Assembly (NCBI RefSeq): GCF_001447195.1
Contig: NZ_LFRI01000084.1
Span: 62,001 to 126,000 of the forward strand
Source of the DNA: Aquabacterium parvum
GTDB taxonomy: Bacteria > Pseudomonadota > Gammaproteobacteria > Burkholderiales > Burkholderiaceae_C
Direction of reading: 5' to 3'
Length of the DNA stretch: 64,000 bases
Shown: positions 29,731-38,180 of the stretch, in pieces
Layout: every line of letters begins with the position of its first letter
Numbering within the stretch: the stretch's first letter is position 1
Position numbers and translations under genes: made by a program
The notes under the pieces: generated by a model
The model's input: the letters and a program-made list of their open reading frames with translations, nothing else
What the model was told of the DNA's origin: nothing
Database searches by the model: none

Positions 29731-29755
29731 CACCCTGGTGACACCCGCCAGGGTG
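29731..29755. promoter_or_regulatory. Inverted repeat in the corC-cobW divergent gap
   Basis: Perfect 8-bp arms CACCCTGG (29731-29738) and CCAGGGTG (29748-29755) flank 9 bases. A TACACT box at 29770-29775 lies 14 bases beyond the right arm and ends six bases before the cobW ATG, so the repeat would cover the -35 region of a cobW promoter. It could be an operator for a dimeric regulator. It does not look like the AT-rich Zur box of enterobacteria. Confidence 0.4.
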
Positions 29756-29781
29756 GGCCCAAACCGGCCTACACTAGCCCC

Positions 29782-30846
29782 ATGAGCCTGATCCCCGTCA
29801 CCATCCTCACCGGCTTCCTGGGCGCCGGCAAGACCACCCTGCTCAAGCGCGTGCTCACCGAAGCCCATGGCCAGAAGATCGCCGTCATCGAAAACGAGTT
29901 CGGCGAAGAAAACATCGACAACGAGATCCTCGTGGCCGACACCGAAGAGCACATCGTCCAGATGAGCAACGGTTGTGTCTGTTGCACGATCCGGGAAGAC
30001 CTGCGGGAAACGCTGTCCGACCTGGTCAAGCAAAAAAAGGCCGGCACCCTGAATTTCGAGCGCGTGGTCATCGAAACCACCGGCCTGGCCGACCCTGGCC
30101 CCGTGGCCCAGACTTTCTTCATGGACGACGAGATCGCCGAGCACTACCTGCTCGATGCCATCGTCACCCTGGTGGACGCCAAGCACGGCGACCAGCAACT
30201 CGACACCCGCCAGGAAGCGCGCCGTCAGGTGGGCTTTGCCGACCTGATCTTCATGAGCAAGTCCGACCTGGTCGATGGCGCACAAGTCGACGCCCTGTCA
30301 CACCGCATCAAGCACATGAACCCGCGTGCACCGCAAAAGCGCGTGCACTTCGGCGAGGTGCCCATCAAAGAGGTTTTCGACCTCAAGGGCTTCAACCTCA
30401 ACGCCAAGCTGGACATCGACCCGGACTTCCTGACCGAAGGCCATGGTCACGCTCACAAGCACGACCACGGGCACGGCCACGACCATGACTGCGGCCACGA
30501 CCACGCCCACGGCGAGCACTGCGACCACCCGCACCACCACGCCCACGACGACGACGTCAAGTCCTTCGTCTACAAGGCCAGCAAGCCCTTCGACGCCACC
30601 AAACTGGAGGACTTCCTGGGTTCCATGGTGCAGATCTACGGCCCTCGGATGCTGCGCTACAAAGGTGTGCTGTACGTCAAGGGTATCGACAAGAAGGTGG
30701 TCTTTCAGGGCGTGCACCAGTTGATGGGCAGCGACACCGGCCCCAAGTGGGCGCCCGGCGAGACCAAACAGAGCAAGATGGTCTTCATCGGCATCGACAT
30801 CCCCCAGGACCTGTTCAAGGCAGGCCTGGATCAATGCCTGGCCTGA
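29782..30846 (+). CDS. CobW/YjiA-family G3E GTPase, histidine-rich metallochaperone
   Basis: A 354-residue G3E GTPase with the P-loop GFLGAGKT (11-18), the metal-binding GCVCC motif (Cys65, 67, 68), and a C-terminal CobW_C domain after about residue 262. Between them a loop (about 217-256) carries roughly 17 histidines in 37 residues. This points to a zinc, or less likely cobalt or nickel, chaperone of the ZNG1/ZigA/YjiA type; cobalamin synthesis genes are not nearby. A non-zinc-type DksA gene follows. If TACACT at 29770-29775 is the -10, transcription begins at or near the ATG, giving a leaderless mRNA. Confidence 0.93.
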   Translation: MSLIPVTILTGFLGAGKTTLLKRVLTEAHGQKIAVIENEFGEENIDNEILVADTEEHIVQMSNGCVCCTIREDLRETLSDLVKQKKAGTLNFERVVIETTGLADPGPVAQTFFMDDEIAEHYLLDAIVTLVDAKHGDQQLDTRQEARRQVGFADLIFMSKSDLVDGAQVDALSHRIKHMNPRAPQKRVHFGEVPIKEVFDLKGFNLNAKLDIDPDFLTEGHGHAHKHDHGHGHDHDCGHDHAHGEHCDHPHHHAHDDDVKSFVYKASKPFDATKLEDFLGSMVQIYGPRMLRYKGVLYVKGIDKKVVFQGVHQLMGSDTGPKWAPGETKQSKMVFIGIDIPQDLFKAGLDQCLA

Positions 30847-31030
30847 TCAGGCTTGGTTTCTAGGGATAGCCTGGGGAGTCCAGTCAAAGACCATGGCTAC
30901 AATCCGCGCGCTTCCCAAGGGTGGACAAACCCGACGGTTGGCACTTCAGTCTGGAGCAGGCCCCACACCAGGAGCCTGAATCCGGTCACCCCCCTGTCTG
31001 TGGATCACGCAATTCGGGAAGGAGGATCCT

Positions 31031-31735
31031 GTGACGAAAACCACCGCCTCTGGCACCAAGGCTGCCGCCAAGTCGGCCGGCGCCAAGTCGGCTGCTCCAG
31101 CCAAGACCGCTGCGCGCAAGGCGGCCCCAGCCAAGTCCGATTCCCGAGTCGCCACCGAATCTCCTCAAGCTGCAGCGGCCCCTGCCGAAGCAGACGTCAA
31201 GTCCCGTACCGTGGCCACGGCCAAACAGCCGGCCAAGAAAACCAGTAGCACCCAAAACGACATGCCTGCAGCCACCACCAAGGTCGACACCAAACTCGCC
31301 AGCGCCTGGAAATCCAAGGCCGGTCGCGACCTGAGCGAAGCCGAACTCATGGCCATGCCGGACGCCGAGTACATGAGCGACAAGCAGCTCGACTTCTTCC
31401 GCGCTCGCCTGGAAAGCCAGAAGGAAGACCTGCTGTCCAACGCCGGCGAAACGACCGAACACCTGCGCGAGGACACCTCCATCGTGCCCGACCCGGCCGA
31501 CCGCGCCACCATCGAGGAAGAGCACGCCCTGGAGTTGCGCACCCGCGACCGCGAGCGCAAGCTGCTCAAGAAGATCTCGCAAGCCCTGGTTCGCATCGAC
31601 AATGGCGAATACGGCTTCTGCGACGAAACCGGGGAGCCCATCGGCCTGGGTCGTCTGCTGGCCCGCCCCACCGCCACCCTGTCACTGGAAGCCCAGCAGC
31701 GTCGCGAACTCAAGCAGAAGATGTTCGGGGACTGA
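31031..31735 (+). CDS. dksA: DksA-family regulator with one zinc-finger Cys and a Lys/Ala-rich leader
   Basis: DksA binds RNA polymerase and, with ppGpp, resets transcription in starvation. The core (about 100-234) has the coiled-coil and the C-terminal globule. Aligned to E. coli, the four zinc cysteines are Cys197, Thr200, Ser218 and Ala221 here, so a classical zinc finger cannot form. Similar cysteine-poor DksA types are known in other proteobacteria. Residues 1-90 are a Lys/Ala/Pro-rich leader (AAAKSAGAKSAAPAKTAARK) resembling histone H1 tails. The GTG start has a strong GGAGG, and a TACAAT box lies at 30898-30903. It lies 184 bases after cobW. Confidence 0.93.
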   Translation: MTKTTASGTKAAAKSAGAKSAAPAKTAARKAAPAKSDSRVATESPQAAAAPAEADVKSRTVATAKQPAKKTSSTQNDMPAATTKVDTKLASAWKSKAGRDLSEAELMAMPDAEYMSDKQLDFFRARLESQKEDLLSNAGETTEHLREDTSIVPDPADRATIEEEHALELRTRDRERKLLKKISQALVRIDNGEYGFCDETGEPIGLGRLLARPTATLSLEAQQRRELKQKMFGD

Positions 31736-31762
31736 GCCCCCGAACATCCGACCAGGACCGAG

Positions 31763-33529
31763 ATGAGCAAGGAATCCGGCAGTTTCCTGCGCAAGGTGGC
31801 GCGCTTCGTCACCAATCCGACAACGGATTGGTCGGACCTGGACGCGCCCCCCTCTGACGCCGGCGAAAGCGATTACGCCAAGACCGAGATCAAGGCGATG
31901 ATCGAGCGCAAGCGACGCAACGACTTCGTGCGCAAGCGCGAGCTCGACATGCTGCGCAAGATCCGTCGGGAAGGGCTGAACCCGGATGCCGCGCTGGCGC
32001 TCGGCGGCGCCTCCAACCTCGACCCGGAGTCGCGCCCCCAAAGCGGCGCACGCTCCGACATCGCCGTCAAGGCCAAGATCGACGAGATCGAGCTGCAAAT
32101 GGTGGGCATCAGCGCCCGCCCCGCCCCCGTGACACCGTCACAGGCTGCAGGCCTGCCCACGGTGCCCGGGGGATCGGTTGACCTGCCCATCACCGCACCT
32201 GACCGGCTGAACCCGCCCACCCTGCCATTCGTCGAACATGCACCGACGGTCATGGAGCCTCTCAGGGCGGAGACACCTGCGTACGCGCCTCAAGCAGCCG
32301 CCCTGCCCATCATCGGCGCCACGCTGCCAGGCGGCATCGGCGTTCACGTCACCGAGATGGCCCACGACCCGGAGCTTGACGAGGCCGTCATTGCCTTCGC
32401 GAATGCCGACTTCGACCAGTGCGAACAGTGCCTGCTCAATTTGGTGCACCCAGGCTCAAGCCGCCACGAACACGCCGACACCTGGCTGGTGCTGTTCGAT
32501 TTCTACCGCGCCCTTGACCTGCCCCACAAATTCGACAACCTGGCTGTGTCCTACGCGCAGCAATTCGGCGTGTCCGCCCCTCAGTGGTACTCCCTGCCAC
32601 AGCGCGTCGCCGACTTGATCGAATCCGAATCGGCCCACGCCGAGCCAACGGATGCCTCGGCTGGTCGCCCCAGCCTGAGCGAGACGCTCGAATCGACCGA
32701 CTACGAAGGCAGCGGCCCTGTCACCGAAGGGCGCGAATGGGACGCCCCCCAGCCGGGCTGGATCGCGCCCTCCGTCGTGGACCCGGAAGCGCTTGCGCAG
32801 CTGCGCGTGGCCCTGCTTCAGTTGCCTCGCCCGTGGCGCATCGATTGGCAAGGGGTCAACCAGGTCACCCCAGAAGCGGCGCACCAACTCAGCCAGTTGC
32901 TGCAGCAATGGGCCAAGGAGCCCATGGAATTGATCTGGGTGGGGGGGCCGCACCTGCTGAACCTGCTGGAAGACCTGACCCCCACCGGCAGCCGCGACGC
33001 CGACCCCGCCCATTGGATGCTGCGCCTGGACCTGCTTCGCATGGTCAACCAGCCAGTGGTGTTCGACGAGGTTGCGATCGACTACTGCGTCACCTACGAG
33101 CTGTCGCCGCCATCCTGGGAGCCCACACGCTGCACCGTGCGCGAACAACAAGATGCGGTCAGCGCACCCACGGCTCCCATGTCGCACGTCAGCGATGTCA
33201 CCACGAGCTTCGTCGAGTCGCAACTGCACCAGGAGATCTCCTATGTGCAGGTGGCCGCACTCAACCTGTCCGGCCAGCTGGTGGGCGACATCGGCGCCAC
33301 CCTGCAGCGCCTGGACGATCAGCTCGGGGGCAGCGTTTCGCTGGAAGTCGATTGCAGCCACCTGCTGCGCGTCGACTTCATCGCCGCTGGCGACCTGCTG
33401 AACTGGGTGCTCTCACGTCGTGCGGAGCAACGTCAGGTGTGCTTCCTGAACCCGCACAGGTTGGTGGCGCTGTTCTTCGGCGCCATGGGCATCAACGAGC
33501 ACGCCACCGTCAAGCTCCAGATGGTTTGA
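31763..33529 (+). CDS. Large protein with a FimV/TPR-like middle and STAS-like domains, function unknown
   Basis: I do not recognise a named gene. The 588-residue protein has a basic helical start (1-75, KTEIKAMIERKRRNDFVRKR), a Pro-rich linker (about 115-190), a helical block (about 200-280) resembling FimV/TPR repeats (NADFDQCEQCLLNLVHPG; TWLVLFDFYRALDLP), then two beta/alpha segments (about 340-450 and 490-588) that look like STAS domains, for example IDWQGVNQVTPEAAHQLSQ and DCSHLLRVDFIAAGDLLNW. No signal peptide or membrane helix is seen. STAS domains often bind nucleotides or act as anti-sigma antagonists, but no partner kinase is nearby. It starts 27 bases after dksA, so it probably shares its transcript. 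Confidence 0.8.
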   Translation: MSKESGSFLRKVARFVTNPTTDWSDLDAPPSDAGESDYAKTEIKAMIERKRRNDFVRKRELDMLRKIRREGLNPDAALALGGASNLDPESRPQSGARSDIAVKAKIDEIELQMVGISARPAPVTPSQAAGLPTVPGGSVDLPITAPDRLNPPTLPFVEHAPTVMEPLRAETPAYAPQAAALPIIGATLPGGIGVHVTEMAHDPELDEAVIAFANADFDQCEQCLLNLVHPGSSRHEHADTWLVLFDFYRALDLPHKFDNLAVSYAQQFGVSAPQWYSLPQRVADLIESESAHAEPTDASAGRPSLSETLESTDYEGSGPVTEGREWDAPQPGWIAPSVVDPEALAQLRVALLQLPRPWRIDWQGVNQVTPEAAHQLSQLLQQWAKEPMELIWVGGPHLLNLLEDLTPTGSRDADPAHWMLRLDLLRMVNQPVVFDEVAIDYCVTYELSPPSWEPTRCTVREQQDAVSAPTAPMSHVSDVTTSFVESQLHQEISYVQVAALNLSGQLVGDIGATLQRLDDQLGGSVSLEVDCSHLLRVDFIAAGDLLNWVLSRRAEQRQVCFLNPHRLVALFFGAMGINEHATVKLQMV

Positions 33530-33533
33530 CCCA

Positions 33534-33564
33534 GCTTCCCCGGAAGCCGCGCACCCCTGTGCGC
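33534..33564. terminator. Paired hairpins between converging STAS-like gene and coaX
   Basis: Two adjacent hairpins lie in the 50-base gap: GCTTCC/GGAAGC (33534-33547, 2-base gap, so partly unpaired) and GCGCAC-CCCT-GTGCGC (33549-33564, perfect with a tetraloop). They face converging genes and lack T-runs, so termination strength is doubtful. Confidence 0.35.
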
Positions 33565-33579
33565 CGCACCAGGGTCCGG

Positions 33580-34347
33580 TCAACGCGCAGCGGCCAGCGT
33601 CAGCAAGCCCTCGAAAATCAGGTTCTCCACCACCATGGGCTGGAGTTCCTCGACGTGCGTCAGCCGCGACACAGCCCCGCCTGACATGATCAGCAGGGGA
33701 TCGCGCCCGGTGCGCACCCGCAGGCGCCTGAGCGATCGCTCGATGGCGCCCGCGATCGCGTCGGTGCCGCCACTCATCAAGGCATCACTGGTGTTGGTGG
33801 GAAAGTCTCGCACCTCGCCGGTGGGCACCTTCAGACCAGCCGTGCCACTCTCCAGGGCCCGGTACATCAAGCCGAAGCCCGGCAGGATCAACCCACCCAG
33901 AAAGCGTCCCCCCGCGTCCACGGCATCCACCGTGACGGCGGTGCCCACCATCACCGCCAGAACAGGCGGCACGTCGTTGGGGGCACACAACAATGCCCGC
34001 TGGCGCGCGCCGATGATCGCTGCCCAGCGGTCGGCGCCCAGCCGTTGAGGGTGCTCGTATCCATTGATCACCCCACCACCCAGGCGAGACGACGACACCC
34101 ACTGCGCCTGCAAACCCCAGCCCTCGGTGAGCTGCTCTTCCACCCGTCGCTTGATGGCCTCCCCAGCCACCACACAGCCCAGCATCGCCCGAGGCACCGG
34201 CAGCTGGCGCCAGTGTTCATCCCAGAGGTGATCAATGTCTTCCAGGACCACCGCACCATGCGCCAGCAAATCGGAACCAGGGGCGGGTCGGTCGTAGAGG
34301 CCCCATTTCAAACGGGTGTTGCCGATGTCGATGACGAGGAAGGACAT
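33580..34347 (-). CDS. coaX: Type III pantothenate kinase
   Basis: CoaX phosphorylates pantothenate in the first step of coenzyme A synthesis. The 255-residue protein has the N-terminal phosphate motif [10 protein letters not shown] and a middle [10 protein letters not shown], with [12 protein letters not shown] later. ATG 34347 gives [12 protein letters not shown] and matches the family; the open frame upstream is not homologous. In many Burkholderiales coaX sits with birA, but here its upstream neighbour is a divergent gene for an exported protein and no birA is seen. It could supply CoA for the acyl-CoA and fatty-acid enzymes in the window. Confidence 0.93.
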   Translation of the reverse strand: MSFLVIDIGNTRLKWGLYDRPAPGSDLLAHGAVVLEDIDHLWDEHWRQLPVPRAMLGCVVAGEAIKRRVEEQLTEGWGLQAQWVSSSRLGGGVINGYEHPQRLGADRWAAIIGARQRALLCAPNDVPPVLAVMVGTAVTVDAVDAGGRFLGGLILPGFGLMYRALESGTAGLKVPTGEVRDFPTNTSDALMSGGTDAIAGAIERSLRRLRVRTGRDPLLIMSGGAVSRLTHVEELQPMVVENLIFEGLLTLAAAR

Positions 34348-34557
34348 GGAAAAGGGCGCAGGCCCGGCAGGCCCACAGAAACAGGACAGAGCGCCATTGT
34401 CGCGCATGGTGGCTGTGACAACCGCTTGCAAGCCTCATCAAGAGATGGCGCATACTCCCACCCGCGCTTCGCCGCTGTCGTGAAATATGACCACGCGTGA
34501 TGTCTGATGGCCCGGCGGCGCAACGCCTTTCCCGATCAACCGCCAACCGGAACCCGC

Positions 34558-35139
34558 ATGTTCAAGCTGATCCCCGCATGGGCCCTGGCCCTGCTGTCCG
34601 CCCTCACCTTCCAAGCCCACGCCGCCGTGGAAGTGCGCGGCGTCAAATTCGCCGATACCACCACCGTCGCTGGACAAGCTTTGCAGCTCAATGGCGCGGG
34701 CGTGCGAGTGAAGGTCATCATCGACGTCTACGCCGCCGGCCTGTACGTGGGCAAGCGCGACGCTTCTGCGCAGGCATTGCTCAGCCAGCCCGGCGCCAAG
34801 AGCATGCAGATCGTGCTGTTGCGCGACCTCACCGGCGAAGACTTCGCCGACGCCATGATCAAAGGCTTTCACAAGAACAACTCGGATGCCGACGTGGCCC
34901 GATTCCAAGGCCGGCTGGACGAGTTGCGCAAGACGATGGTGTCCTTTGGCACCGTCAAGAAAGGCACGGCGATCCAGCTCAACCTCGTGCCTGGCGCCGG
35001 CATCCGGACGCTGGTGGACGGAGCTCAGAAGGGCTCGGACATCCAGGGCGATGATTTCTATGCTGCCTTGCTCAAAATCTGGCTGGGCGCCAAGCCCGTT
35101 GACGACGACCTCAAGACGGGTTTGCTGAGCGCGAAGTGA
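34558..35139 (+). CDS. Exported chalcone-isomerase-like protein
   Basis: A 193-residue protein with a signal peptide (about 1-21, cleavage after AHA) and a chalcone-isomerase-like fold: VRVKVIIDVYAAGLYV and KGTAIQLNLVPG are typical of the bacterial CHI-like family (Chalcone_3). Bacterial members usually lack flavonoid chemistry and are thought to bind lipids or fatty acids. The start at 34558 is preferred to an ATG at 34507 because it places the signal peptide at the N terminus. A weak TTGCAA/CATACT pair (34426-34456, 19-base spacer) is a tentative promoter. A terminator-like hairpin follows. Confidence 0.86.
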   Translation: MFKLIPAWALALLSALTFQAHAAVEVRGVKFADTTTVAGQALQLNGAGVRVKVIIDVYAAGLYVGKRDASAQALLSQPGAKSMQIVLLRDLTGEDFADAMIKGFHKNNSDADVARFQGRLDELRKTMVSFGTVKKGTAIQLNLVPGAGIRTLVDGAQKGSDIQGDDFYAALLKIWLGAKPVDDDLKTGLLSAK

Positions 35140-35178
35140 ACCAGACACAGGCTCGCGCATGAGGGGGCCTTGCGAAAT

Positions 35179-35210
35179 GGCCGGTGCGGTGAGAACTGCA
35201 TCGGCCTTTT
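35179..35210 (+). terminator. Rho-independent terminator after the chalcone-isomerase-like gene
   Basis: A 9-bp stem (GGCCGGTGC at 35179-35187, GCATCGGCC at 35198-35206, with one G-U pair) encloses a 10-base loop and is followed by TTTT (35207-35210) and a T-rich stretch. It lies 40 bases after the stop codon. Confidence 0.75.
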
Positions 35211-35279
35211 GCCTTATTTCGGTGCACCAGTCGGGCCCGCAAAGGCTAACCTAGCCCAAAACTCACCCAAGGCCCGACC

Positions 35280-36122
35280 ATGATCCAGCAGCCGCTCCCC
35301 ACCCTGGCAGCCTGGGTGGAGGCCTTTGCGAACGCGGACATCCCCATCCTGTCGGAATCGGCCTCCGAGATCGCCCTGCTGAGCGAGATCGAAGAAGCGC
35401 GGGGCAACATGGATGCCCACACGATCGCCGAGAGCCTGGAAAACGACCCGCTGACCACCCTGAGGGTGCTCGTGCACGTCTCGCGCTATTGCACCCGCCT
35501 GAGCGTCGAGCCACCCGAGACGCTGGTGGGCGCCCTGGTCATGCTGGGCGTGGGGCCGTTTTTCAGCGTCTTCTCCGAGCCACTGGATGTCGAGACCGCG
35601 CTGGCCCATCGACCAGAGGCCATCGAAGGCCTGGCGCAGGTGGTGCAACGCTCGCGCCGAGCAGCCCATTTCGCCCTGGGTTTCGCACTCAAACGCCAGG
35701 ACCAGGACGTCGTCGTCATCCAGGAGGCCGCCCTGCTGCACGCATTCGCGGAGATGCTGCTTTGGTGTCACGCCTCCTCGCTGATGCTGGAGATCACCCA
35801 TCGGCTCAAAACCGATCACACCTTGCGCTCAGCTGCGGTCCAGCAAGAGGTGCTGGGCATCCGGATCGACGACCTCGCACAAGAGTTGATGCGGCGCTGG
35901 CAGTTGCCGGATCTGCTGATCCATTGCTCTGACGAGCGTTTGGCCAACGACCCGAAGGTGCGCAATGTCACGCTGGGTGTGCGCATCGCGCGCCACACGC
36001 AGCACGGCTGGGACGACCCACATTGTCTGGCTGCGTTGCCAGACGACGCCCGAGACGTCGGGCAACTGCTCAACATCGCCCCGGAAGCGGCCCATCGCCT
36101 CATCCGGGGATTGGACGCCTGA
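35280..36122 (+). CDS. HDOD-domain protein
   Basis: The 280-residue protein has an HDOD domain (about residues 18-210; SASEIALLSEIEEARGNM, NDPLTTLRVLVHVSR) without the HD metal dyad, then a helical tail. HDOD proteins occur in signalling and motility regulation, often without known enzymatic activity. No other signalling domain is fused. Its stop codon adjoins that of convergent sppA with no base between (TGA then TCA). Confidence 0.85.
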   Translation: MIQQPLPTLAAWVEAFANADIPILSESASEIALLSEIEEARGNMDAHTIAESLENDPLTTLRVLVHVSRYCTRLSVEPPETLVGALVMLGVGPFFSVFSEPLDVETALAHRPEAIEGLAQVVQRSRRAAHFALGFALKRQDQDVVVIQEAALLHAFAEMLLWCHASSLMLEITHRLKTDHTLRSAAVQQEVLGIRIDDLAQELMRRWQLPDLLIHCSDERLANDPKVRNVTLGVRIARHTQHGWDDPHCLAALPDDARDVGQLLNIAPEAAHRLIRGLDA

Positions 36123-37073
36123 TCAGCGCACGCCCGCGGCCCCTCGCATCGCCTGCACGGCACCGCCGCCGATGGCCGCACCAAAACGTTTGGCCAGGCG
36201 CTCGGCCAGGTTTTCCTTCTGTGTGTAATCAACGATGTCTTCTGCTTTGATCACGTCGCGCGCGACATGGTCCAGGCTGCCCAGCTGATCGGCCAGACCC
36301 TGGTTCACAGCTTCTTCGCCATTCCAGAACAGGCCCGAGAAAGTGTCTGGGGTTTCCTTGAGCGCCTTGCCACGCCCCTGACGCACCACCTTGATGAACT
36401 GCTGGTGGATCTGATCCAGCATGGTCTGCGCCAACTCGGCCTGCTCGGGCTTGAGTGGCGAGTAAGGATCGAGCATGCCCTTGTTGCTGCCTGCGGTCAT
36501 CAAACGCCGCTCGATGCCCAGTTTTTCCATCGTGCCGACGAAGCCAAAACCATCCATCAACACGCCAATGGAGCCGACGATGGACGCCTTGTCCACGAAG
36601 ATCCGATCGGCCGACACGGCGATGTAGTAGGCAGCCGAGGCGCACATTTCCTCGCAGACGGCATACACCTTCTTCTTGTGCAAGGCCTTGAGTCGGCGCA
36701 CTTCGTCGTTGACCAGCCCGGCCTGCACTGGGCTGCCTCCGGGTGAATTGATGCGCAAGACGACGGCCTGCGCGCCCGCGTCCTCGAAGGCGCTGCGAAG
36801 TGCCGTCATGAGGTTGTCGGCGCTGGCTTCGGTCTCGCTGGCGATTTCACCGCGCACCTCGACCAAGGCTGTGTGAGGCGTGACCGGCGTGTGCGCAGCG
36901 GAGCCGGACTCCCAAGCGGCCCAGGCCGCCGAGAACGCGACGCCCAACCAGATCAGGCGCCACAACCAGCGCCAGCGGGCATCCCGCTTCTGTTGCGCCA
37001 GGTAGGCGCGAGCAAGGTCGGTGAACAAGGCCGCCTGGGCCTGAGCTTTGGGATCTTGGGTGTCCATGGACAT
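36123..37073 (-). CDS. sppA: SppA-type S49 signal peptide peptidase
   Basis: A 316-residue, single-domain S49 peptidase (the short form) with one N-terminal membrane helix (about 36-54), RINSPGGSPVQAG, and the catalytic Ser in CASAAYYIA; the Lys partner lies in the following GSIGV...MEKLGI stretch. These proteases digest cleaved signal peptides in the membrane. It precedes nothing else in its direction and follows the Rieske gene by 18 bases. Two ATGs two codons apart are both possible starts. Confidence 0.93.
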   Translation of the reverse strand: MSMDTQDPKAQAQAALFTDLARAYLAQQKRDARWRWLWRLIWLGVAFSAAWAAWESGSAAHTPVTPHTALVEVRGEIASETEASADNLMTALRSAFEDAGAQAVVLRINSPGGSPVQAGLVNDEVRRLKALHKKKVYAVCEEMCASAAYYIAVSADRIFVDKASIVGSIGVLMDGFGFVGTMEKLGIERRLMTAGSNKGMLDPYSPLKPEQAELAQTMLDQIHQQFIKVVRQGRGKALKETPDTFSGLFWNGEEAVNQGLADQLGSLDHVARDVIKAEDIVDYTQKENLAERLAKRFGAAIGGGAVQAMRGAAGVR

Positions 37074-37091
37074 GGTCTGGGTTGGCCGTCG

Positions 37092-37472
37092 TCAGAGCGG
37101 CGGTTGGATGCGATCGGAAGGATACCAATGCACCTGGCCCCCTTCCTCCTTGAGTTCAATGGCGTGCAACCGTGCGCCGCGGCAGGGGCCCATGACGCAG
37201 TGCCCACTGGGCGGCTCGTACAGCGCGCCGTGCACCGAGCAGATGATGAAGCGACGTTCCTGATCCCAGAACTGGCCGGGCTGCCAATCCATCTCGGCTG
37301 GCACGTGGGCACAGCGATTGACGTAGGCCACCGCGACCCCATTGAAGCGCAAGGCAAAGGCCTGGGCGCTGCGCCCGAACTCCAGGATGTCGAAGGTGAC
37401 CGCGTCACCGCGCTCCTTGAGCTCGCCGGAGGCGCAAAGCGGTTGCGGCTCGAGGCACTTGGGCTCAGGCAT
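37092..37472 (-). CDS. Rieske [2Fe-2S] protein
   Basis: A 126-residue soluble Rieske domain with cluster ligands in CAHVP (Cys, His) and CSVHGALY (Cys, His). It resembles small Rieske ferredoxins of the nitrite reductase small-subunit/NirD type, but no oxygenase or reductase gene is adjacent, so its electron partner is unknown. The ATG at 37472 overlaps the upstream phosphatase gene by eight bases. Confidence 0.9.
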   Translation of the reverse strand: MPEPKCLEPQPLCASGELKERGDAVTFDILEFGRSAQAFALRFNGVAVAYVNRCAHVPAEMDWQPGQFWDQERRFIICSVHGALYEPPSGHCVMGPCRGARLHAIELKEEGGQVHWYPSDRIQPPL

Positions 37473-38154
37473 GCCGGGCCAGCCAATCGTGAAGCTCGGC
37501 CGTGGCGTGGGCAACGAAGCGGGTCGGGTAATCTGCAAAAGCGGCCGGCTCGTGCGCCCCGTAGCTCACGGCGATGCTGTGCGCCCCGGCGTTGACCGCC
37601 AGCTGCAAGTCGTGCGTGGTGTCGCCGATCATCAAGGTGCGCTCAGGCTCGACGCCGAACTCGGCCATCAGCTCCAGCAACATGCGCGGGTGCGGCTTGG
37701 AGACGGTCTCGTCTGCGGTGCGGGTGCCATCGAACATGCCATGCAACTCGACATGCCCCAGGGCCTCGTTCAGACCGGAGCGCGACTTGCCGGTGGCCAC
37801 GGCCAGCCAATGATTTCGCGCTTTCAGGGCCTGCAGCATGGGCAGCACGCCTTCGAAAAGACTGAGCTCGTGCTGGCGGTTGAAGTAGTGGTGCCGGTAG
37901 CGCAGGCCCAACTCAGGCACGCGCTCGGGCGCCAGGGTGGGCGCAACATGGGCCAGGGCATCGTGCAGGCCCAGGCCGATCACGTAAGCCGCAGCTTGCG
38001 ACGAAGGCACAGGCAACCCCAGGTCGGCGCAGGCGGACTGGATGCAGCGCACGATCAGGGCCGTGGAGTCGTACAGGGTGCCATCCCAATCGAAGACGAT
38101 CAGGTCATAGGCGCGCGGTCTCAGGCCGCTGTCGGTGCCGTTGGTAGAGCTCAT
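37465..38154 (-). CDS. gph: Gph-like HAD phosphatase
   Basis: A 229-residue HAD hydrolase with DWDGTLYDS (nucleophile and acid Asp), VATGKSRSG, a conserved Lys (SKPHPRM) and GDTTHDLQLA. It resembles phosphoglycolate phosphatase, which clears 2-phosphoglycolate from DNA repair and oxygenation side reactions. Substrate cannot be fixed from the sequence because many paralogues share these motifs. It lies between rluC (26 bases upstream) and the Rieske gene; rluC-HAD-Rieske-sppA is a recurring betaproteobacterial order. Confidence 0.87.
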   Translation of the reverse strand: MSSTNGTDSGLRPRAYDLIVFDWDGTLYDSTALIVRCIQSACADLGLPVPSSQAAAYVIGLGLHDALAHVAPTLAPERVPELGLRYRHHYFNRQHELSLFEGVLPMLQALKARNHWLAVATGKSRSGLNEALGHVELHGMFDGTRTADETVSKPHPRMLLELMAEFGVEPERTLMIGDTTHDLQLAVNAGAHSIAVSYGAHEPAAFADYPTRFVAHATAELHDWLARHA

Positions 38155-38180
38155 GCTCGCGACTGTATCGCCTGCGGGGC

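Noticed and set aside
30440-30550. Repeated CAC/CAT and GAC triplets
   Set aside because: They encode the His/Asp metal-binding loop of the CobW protein and are not a regulatory repeat.
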